Shown here piece after piece: positions 61,607 to 64,000 of a stretch of DNA of 64,000 bases. The notes beneath the pieces are model-generated. The model did no database searches, had not been told where the DNA came from, and saw only the letters and a program-made list of their open reading frames with translations. The position numbers and the translations under genes were made by a program. Each line of letters opens with the position of its first letter. Positions within the stretch are counted from its first letter, which is position 1. The stretch spans positions 2,232,001-2,296,000 of the forward strand of contig NZ_CP074074.1 in the NCBI RefSeq assembly GCF_045788535.1, given 5' to 3'. Origin of the DNA: Allotamlana fucoidanivorans (lineage in GTDB: Bacteria; Bacteroidota; Bacteroidia; Flavobacteriales; Flavobacteriaceae).

Positions 61607-62581
61607 ATGAGTTTTTTTAAAAAAATATTTTCTTCCGAGAAAAAGGAAACTTTAGATAAAGGCTTAGAGAAATCAAAAACTAGTTTTTTTGGAAAGCTAA
61701 GTAAAGCCGTTGCAGGAAAATCAAAAGTTGATGATGAAGTATTAGATAATCTTGAAGAAGTTTTAGTGTCAAGTGATGTTGGCGTAAATACTACACTTAA
61801 AGTGATTGAGCGCATTGAAGAACGTGTGTCTAAAGATAAATACTTGGGAACCGATGAACTCAATCAGATTCTTAGAGAAGAAATTGCAGCGCTGTTAAGT
61901 GAAACAAATTCTGGTGAAGCAACAGATTATACCATTCCTGAATTACCTAAACAAGATGGTGGCCATAAAACACCTTATGTTTTAATGGTAGTGGGGGTTA
62001 ATGGTGTTGGTAAAACCACTACTATTGGTAAATTGGCCTATCAATTTAAAAAGAAAGGATTAAAAGTCGTCTTAGGAGCTGCTGATACGTTTAGAGCTGC
62101 TGCTATAGATCAACTGCAAGTATGGGCAGATCGTGTAGAAGTACCAATGGTACGTCAAAATATGGGAAGTGATCCTGCTTCTGTGGCTTTTGATGCTGTA
62201 AAATCTGGTGTACACCAAGATGCAGATGTAATAATTATTGACACCGCAGGGAGACTCCATAATAAGGTAAACCTTATGAATGAGTTGACAAAAGTAAAAC
62301 GCGTTATGCAAAAGGTTGTGAGTGATGCCCCGCATGATGTTCTTTTGGTGTTAGATGGTTCTACAGGGCAAAATGCTTTTGAACAAGCTAAACAATTTAC
62401 GGCAGCCACTGAAGTTACGTCATTAGCGGTTACCAAACTTGATGGAACAGCCAAAGGCGGTGTTGTTATCGGTATTTCAGATCAGTTTCAAATTCCTGTA
62501 AAGTATATTGGCGTAGGTGAAGGTATTGAAGATTTACAAGTATTTAATAAATATGAATTTGTGGATTCGTTTTTTAAATAA
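61607..62581 (+). CDS. ftsY: Signal recognition particle receptor FtsY
   Basis: 324 residues from ATG 61607. The frame extends upstream to 61496, but FtsY proteins of this group begin 'MSFFKKIFSSEKKETLDKGL', so the later ATG is preferred. It has the NG domain with 'VVGVNGVGKTTTIGKLAYQF' (G1), 'GAADTFRAAAIDQLQVWADR', 'VIIDTAGRLHNKVNLMNEL' (G3) and 'AVTKLDGTAKGGVVIGISDQ' (G4 and after). It docks SRP-ribosome complexes at the membrane. The acidic A domain is almost absent, as is common in Bacteroidota. Confidence 0.96.
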   Translation: MSFFKKIFSSEKKETLDKGLEKSKTSFFGKLSKAVAGKSKVDDEVLDNLEEVLVSSDVGVNTTLKVIERIEERVSKDKYLGTDELNQILREEIAALLSETNSGEATDYTIPELPKQDGGHKTPYVLMVVGVNGVGKTTTIGKLAYQFKKKGLKVVLGAADTFRAAAIDQLQVWADRVEVPMVRQNMGSDPASVAFDAVKSGVHQDADVIIIDTAGRLHNKVNLMNELTKVKRVMQKVVSDAPHDVLLVLDGSTGQNAFEQAKQFTAATEVTSLAVTKLDGTAKGGVVIGISDQFQIPVKYIGVGEGIEDLQVFNKYEFVDSFFK

Positions 62582-62603
62582 AAATTAAGAATTCAAGATA
62601 TTT

Positions 62604-62633
62604 AAAAGAGACATGATGCGTTATGTCTCTTTT
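62604..62633 (+). terminator. Terminator of ftsY
   Basis: An 11-bp perfect stem, AAAAGAGACAT / ATGTCTCTTTT, with an 8-base loop, followed by a T tract. Confidence 0.9.
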
Positions 62634-62671
62634 TTGTTTTTAGAATGAATTCTATATCCATCATCATTACG

Positions 62672-62679
62672 TATCTTTG
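62672..62679 (+). promoter_or_regulatory. Promoter -7 element of rimO
   Basis: TATCTTTG, matching TAnnTTTG and followed by CAG, 20 bp before the ATG; no clear -33 TTG. Confidence 0.5.
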
Positions 62680-62699
62680 CAGCCTGATTTATAGAAATT

Positions 62700-64000
62700 A
62701 TGCGTACAAAATCTCTAAAGAAAAATAAGATCAATGTAGTTACACTAGGTTGTAGCAAGAATGTTTATGACAGTGAGGTCTTAATGGGGCAATTAAAGGC
62801 CAGTGGTAAAGATGTAGTTCATGAAGAAGAGGGTAATATAGTTGTAATAAACACTTGCGGGTTTATAAACAATGCCAAAGAAGAGAGTGTAAACACCATT
62901 TTGGAGTATATGCAAAAAAAAGAAGAAGGGGAGGTAGATAAGGTATTTGTTACGGGCTGTTTAAGCGAGCGCTATAAACCCGATTTGGAGAAGGAAATTC
63001 CTAATGTAGATCAGTATTTTGGTACAACAGAATTACCAGGTTTATTAAAAGCCTTGGGGGCAGACTATAGGCATGAGCTGATAGGAGAGCGTTTAACCAC
63101 CACGCCTAAAAATTATGCTTATTTAAAGATTGCTGAAGGGTGTGACAGACCTTGCTCGTTTTGCGCTATTCCAATTATGAGAGGTAGGCACAAAAGTACT
63201 CCTATAGAAGATTTAGTTATTGAGGCAGAGAAATTGGCAGCAAATGGGGTTAAAGAATTGATTTTAATAGCTCAGGACTTAACCTATTACGGGTTAGATT
63301 TATACAAAAAAAGAAATCTGGCAGAATTACTTGAAGCCTTAGTTAAGGTTGAGGGTATAATGTGGATTCGTTTGCATTATGCTTTTCCAACGGGATTTCC
63401 GATGGATGTACTCGATTTAATGAAAAAAGAACCGAAGATTTGTAATTATTTAGATATTCCGTTACAGCATATTTCTGATGATCTATTAAAAAGTATGCGC
63501 CGTGGTACTACTAAGGAGAAAACAACAAAACTGATTGAAACTTTTAGAGAGAAAGTTCCAGAAATGACTATCAGAACAACGCTTATAGTAGGATATCCCG
63601 GAGAAACTGAAGCGCATTTTGAAGAGTTAAAAGCATGGGTGAAGACCATGCGTTTTGAACGTTTGGGGTGTTTTACGTATAGCCATGAAGAGAATACACA
63701 TGCCTATAATCTTGAGGATGATGTACCTGAGGAAGTTAAAACTGATCGTGCCAATCAAATCATGGAAGTGCAATCTCAAATTTCTTGGGAACTTAATCAG
63801 GAAAAAATTGGTCAAGAGTTTAATGTGGTAATAGACAGGAAAGAAGGAAACTATTTTGTTGGAAGAACAGAGTTTGATTCTCCTGATGTAGATAATGAGG
63901 TGCTTATTGATGCTACAACTACGTATTTAAAAACAGGCGAATTTGCTAAGGTTAAGGTTGTTGAGGCTGAAGATTTTGATTTATACGCTGAGGTGGTTAT
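62700..64000 (+). CDS. rimO: Ribosomal protein S12 methylthiotransferase RimO (3' end outside window)
   Basis: A radical-SAM enzyme that adds a methylthio group to an Asp of ribosomal protein S12. 433 codons are visible, and the frame runs off the right edge. The UPF0004 domain has the auxiliary-cluster cysteines (Cys18 in 'TLGCSKNVYDSE', then 'NTCGFINNA' and 'TGCLSER'), and the radical-SAM cluster is C148-x3-C152-x2-C155 ('CDRPCSFC'). The C-terminal TRAM domain has begun ('FNVVIDRKEGNYFVGRTEFD'). The alternative MiaB is less likely: 'SKNVYDSEVLMGQL' and 'PLQHISDDLLKSMRRG' follow the RimO pattern. Confidence 0.94.
   Translation, partial: MRTKSLKKNKINVVTLGCSKNVYDSEVLMGQLKASGKDVVHEEEGNIVVINTCGFINNAKEESVNTILEYMQKKEEGEVDKVFVTGCLSERYKPDLEKEIPNVDQYFGTTELPGLLKALGADYRHELIGERLTTTPKNYAYLKIAEGCDRPCSFCAIPIMRGRHKSTPIEDLVIEAEKLAANGVKELILIAQDLTYYGLDLYKKRNLAELLEALVKVEGIMWIRLHYAFPTGFPMDVLDLMKKEPKICNYLDIPLQHISDDLLKSMRRGTTKEKTTKLIETFREKVPEMTIRTTLIVGYPGETEAHFEELKAWVKTMRFERLGCFTYSHEENTHAYNLEDDVPEEVKTDRANQIMEVQSQISWELNQEKIGQEFNVVIDRKEGNYFVGRTEFDSPDVDNEVLIDATTTYLKTGEFAKVKVVEAEDFDLYAEVV

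Noticed and set aside
1..64000. CRISPR arrays, transposases, integrases, phage or toxin-antitoxin genes, tRNA and rRNA
   Set aside because: I looked for regularly spaced repeats, typical motif sets and tRNA-like cloverleafs on both strands and found none convincing.

Overview
The window is AT-rich DNA from a member of the Bacteroidota, most likely a marine Flavobacteriaceae. The evidence is a SusC/SusD pair, a hybrid two-component system (HTCS), Bacteroidota-type promoters (TAnnTTTG at about -7), weak A-rich ribosome binding sites, the rpmB-rpmG-DUF4295-ftsY-rimO gene order, and the MoxR/DUF58/DUF4350/DUF4129/SpoIIM/RDD cluster. No rRNA, tRNA, CRISPR array, transposase or phage gene was seen.

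Positions 1-24754 hold most of a polysaccharide utilisation locus (PUL). In order: the end of a TPR protein (probably DUF5107 type), an MFS sugar porter, an S1 sulfatase, a GH2 glycosidase, a minus-strand LacI regulator, KDG kinase (kdgK), KDPG aldolase (eda), an HTCS, SusC, SusD, a GH88 unsaturated glucuronyl hydrolase and a second GH2. GH88 with kdgK and eda points to a uronate-containing glycan first cut by a polysaccharide lyase, and the sulfatases suggest it is sulfated (ulvan-like or glycosaminoglycan-like; inferred). No lyase and no KduI/KduD enzymes are present, so the locus probably continues to the left. SusC/SusD import oligosaccharides. GH88, the GH2 enzymes and the sulfatase trim them, the MFS porter takes up monomers, and kdgK/eda send ketodeoxygluconate to pyruvate and glyceraldehyde-3-phosphate. 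Two matching palindromic operators sit around the LacI gene and kdgK. Two eroded 3' ends of one sulfatase type bracket the intact sulfatase-GH2 pair, so this part of the locus has been rearranged and has lost genes.

Positions 24839-31163 hold an envelope/stress-type group: two DUF2807 proteins, a PspC protein and a PadR repressor on the minus strand, then DUF4870, DUF4442, an AIM24-like protein and a 65-residue conserved protein. OxyR follows, with both redox cysteines. Positions 32341-38435 hold the DUF58-MoxR-DUF4350-DUF4129-SpoIIM operon, divergent from an RDD protein.

Positions 38463-64000 are mostly housekeeping: a TRIC-like channel, cyclophilin, CoA-type Nudix hydrolase, acyltransferase, TopB (with an altered TOPRIM motif), an RsuA-family pseudouridine synthase, an ECF sigma factor with a membrane partner, an FKBP lipoprotein, HtpG, a KAS III enzyme, an outer-membrane barrel protein, a CoA-binding protein, a sodium:solute symporter, RecR, a GT2 glycosyltransferase, a 2-oxoacid dehydrogenase E2, an ExoX-like exonuclease, an FAH hydrolase-Hpt-CinA operon, rpmB, rpmG, DUF4295, ftsY and a 3'-truncated rimO.

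All family calls come from reading motifs and gene context, without database searches. I did not find a clearly new defence or mobile system. The most unusual observations are the paired sulfatase remnants, the paired LacI palindromes, the missing TOPRIM aspartate of TopB, a structured intergenic element near 44242, and a hairpin-rich gene-free stretch at 49452-49831.
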